Shown: in pieces, positions 7,259 to 8,636 of the stretch | Layout: every line of letters begins with the position of its first letter | Numbering within the stretch: the stretch's first letter is position 1 | From: Oscillospiraceae bacterium | GTDB lineage: Bacteria > Bacillota > Clostridia > Oscillospirales > Ruminococcaceae | Direction: 5' to 3' | DNA: 8,636 bases | Assembly (NCBI GenBank): GCA_900752625.1 | Contig: CAADWC010000216.1 | Location: 1 to 8,636, forward strand | Made by a program: the position numbers and the translations under genes | Notes under the pieces: generated by a model | Databases searched by the model: none | Seen by the model: the letters and a program-made list of their open reading frames with translations, nothing else | Told to the model about the DNA's origin: nothing

Positions 7259-7296
7259 ACGCAAAACCGCCTGAATATTATCATGCGGTTCTGCGT
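7259..7296 (-). terminator. Hairpin after prfC, probable terminator or tex leader structure
   Basis: The arms 7259-7270 and 7285-7296 pair over 12 bp (ACGCAGAACCGC with GCGGTTTTGCGT on the - strand, one G-U pair) around a 14-nt loop. It lies about 50 nt after the prfC stop. On the - strand the following bases are only moderately T-rich (CATGATTTTGTTT), so termination may be partial and the hairpin may also sit in the tex leader. On the + strand the tail TGTTTAATTT is T-rich too, but no + strand gene ends here. Confidence 0.55.
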
Positions 7297-7345
7297 TGTT
7301 TAATTTCAAAATATAATTAGCGCACAAAGTCTGACACTCGGTTTT

Positions 7346-8635
7346 TTACTGCAGCTCGCCGCGGTTAAATTCGGAAAGCTCAAGCCCCTCATTGCGTTCC
7401 AGAGCCCAGCGTATATTCCATTCGCTTGAAAACAGCAGCAGATAATTCCCTTTAAAATCCTGAACAAGCTTAGTGTCGCTGGAAAGCTTAAGCGTCTTGG
7501 GATCGATGTCCTTATTGTCTATCCAGCGGATATACGAATACGGAAGTCCCTCTTTTATAAGCTCCACGTTGTATTCATTCTTCATACGATACTCGAAAAC
7601 GTCGAACTGAAGTACGCCTACAACGCCGACAATAACCTCTTCCATACCGGTATAAGGCTCCTGGAATATCTGTATAGCTCCCTCCTGAGCGATCTGAGTC
7701 GTACCCTTAACAAACTGCTTGCGCTTCATCGTGTCCTTCTGGCGCACCCTCTGGAAATGCTCGGGTGCAAAAGTAGGTATGCCTTCAAACTCAAATTTCT
7801 TTCCTGGAGCGCATACGGTATCGCCTATAGAAAAGATTCCCGGATCAAAAACTCCTATTATATCCCCGGCGTAAGCCTCGTCTATAATCTCACGTTCCTG
7901 AGCCATTATCTGCTGAGGCTGTGAAAGACGCATTTTCTTGTTTCCCTGAACGTGCAGAACGTCCATTTCCTTGTCGAATTTTCCGGAGCATATCCTCATA
8001 AAGGTAATTCTGTCGCGGTGAGCCTTATTCATATTCGCCTGAATTTTGAATACAAATGCCGAAAAGCTGCTGTCAAAGGGATCGATAAGTCCTGCGGAAG
8101 AATTTCTCGGCAGCGGAGGAGGAGTCATTTGCAGGAAGCTTTCAAGAAAAGGTTCAACTCCGAAATTAGTCAGCGCAGAACCGAAGAATACGCGAGAAAG
8201 CCTGCCGTTATGGACCGACTCAAGATTAAATTCCTCGCTTGCTCCGTCCAGCAGCTCTATATCCTCAAGCAGCTGTTCTCTGTTGCCGCTGCCGATCAGC
8301 TCGCCGAGACTTTCGTCGTAGAGATCGGCTTCCACAGAATTTACACGGTTCTGTCCACCTGTCGCCTCAAATGAAATAATATGCTTTTTGGCGCGGTCAT
8401 AAACTCCTCTGAAATCCTTGCCGGAGCTTATGGGCCAGTTTACGGGATAAGTAGGGATCCCCAGCTCGTTTTCGATTTCCTCGATCAGATCAAACGGGTT
8501 TCGGGATTCTCTGTCCATTTTATTTATGAAAGTAAATATGGGTATATTCCTCATTGCGCATACCTTAAAAAGCTTTCGTGTCTGGTTCTCAACGCCCTTG
8601 GACGCGTCTATTCCCATTACAGCCGAGTCCGCCGC
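7346..8635 (-). CDS. prfC: Peptide chain release factor 3 (RF3), partial, N-terminus outside window
   Basis: A translational GTPase that removes RF1/RF2 from the ribosome after peptide release. The visible 429 residues start at AADSAVMGIDASKGVE, so roughly the first hundred residues, including the P-loop and switch regions, are beyond the window edge. The GTPase domain continues with the NKMD guanine-specificity motif (visible residues 38-41) and the G5-like SAL (153-155). Next comes an EF-Tu-like beta-barrel domain II (about 190-270; FVFKIQANMNKAHRDRITFMR). The C-terminal domain follows (about 290-429), with QIAQEGAIQIF, VGVVGVLQFDV and YRMKNEYNVE. These distinguish RF3 from EF-G, TypA and the tetracycline-resistance GTPases. 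It ends in TAA and is followed by a hairpin. The internal ATG at 8617 is not the start, since the frame stays open and homologous up to the edge. Confidence 0.96.
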   Translation of the reverse strand, partial: AADSAVMGIDASKGVENQTRKLFKVCAMRNIPIFTFINKMDRESRNPFDLIEEIENELGIPTYPVNWPISSGKDFRGVYDRAKKHIISFEATGGQNRVNSVEADLYDESLGELIGSGNREQLLEDIELLDGASEEFNLESVHNGRLSRVFFGSALTNFGVEPFLESFLQMTPPPLPRNSSAGLIDPFDSSFSAFVFKIQANMNKAHRDRITFMRICSGKFDKEMDVLHVQGNKKMRLSQPQQIMAQEREIIDEAYAGDIIGVFDPGIFSIGDTVCAPGKKFEFEGIPTFAPEHFQRVRQKDTMKRKQFVKGTTQIAQEGAIQIFQEPYTGMEEVIVGVVGVLQFDVFEYRMKNEYNVELIKEGLPYSYIRWIDNKDIDPKTLKLSSDTKLVQDFKGNYLLLFSSEWNIRWALERNEGLELSEFNRGELQ

Positions 8636-8636
8636 C

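Noticed and set aside
7952..8374. 140-codon open frame on the + strand inside prfC
   Set aside because: It is antisense to strongly conserved RF3 sequence, with no domain recognisable.
1..8636. CRISPR array, insertion sequence, tRNA/rRNA gene, phage or defence system
   Set aside because: No repeat arrays, terminal inverted repeats, transposase, RNA-gene motifs or defence domains were seen. RadC proteins sometimes sit in mobile elements, but here the neighbours are housekeeping genes.

Overview
The window looks like a chromosomal segment from an uncultured, gut-type member of the Clostridia (Firmicutes), possibly Oscillospirales. This is inferred from protein flavour: a vertebrate-like dCMP deaminase, a clostridial-style RadC relative, Tex, RF3, the Cys-rich DUF6171 family, and intracellular GH51 and GH42 glycosidases. 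Base composition is intermediate and even, with no phage, IS or CRISPR signatures. The taxonomic placement is an inference, not a database result.

Layout. The left half (1-4148) is read on the + strand. It holds the 3' part of a dCMP deaminase, a GH51 alpha-L-arabinofuranosidase, a small 8-Cys DUF6171-type protein whose ATG overlaps the GH51 stop, and a GH42 beta-galactosidase. The last three are tightly packed and end at a strong hairpin (4167-4199) flanked by an A run and a T run, so it could terminate transcription from both sides. The right half (4270-8636) is read on the - strand in the order prfC (5' end outside the window), tex, radC, converging on the same terminator.

Function. GH51 and GH42 carry both catalytic glutamates and start without a signal peptide. 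Together they suggest cytoplasmic breakdown of imported arabino-/galacto-oligosaccharides of the arabinogalactan or pectin side-chain kind. No transporter, regulator or sugar kinase is present in the window. The - strand genes are housekeeping functions: translation release-factor recycling (RF3), an RNA-binding transcription accessory factor (Tex), and a RadC-family MPN+/JAB protein.

Main oddities. (1) The GH42 gene carries an in-frame TAA at codon 550, after which the same frame continues with 103 codons of clearly GH42-like sequence. (2) tex lacks its own Shine-Dalgarno sequence; a strong one lies about 30 nt upstream in front of a 7-codon in-frame mini-ORF that stops just before the tex ATG. 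(3) A Cys-rich protein of unknown function is translationally coupled between two glycosidases. (4) RadC departs from the classical RadC signatures. I see no clear evidence of an undescribed multi-gene system; these are local observations.
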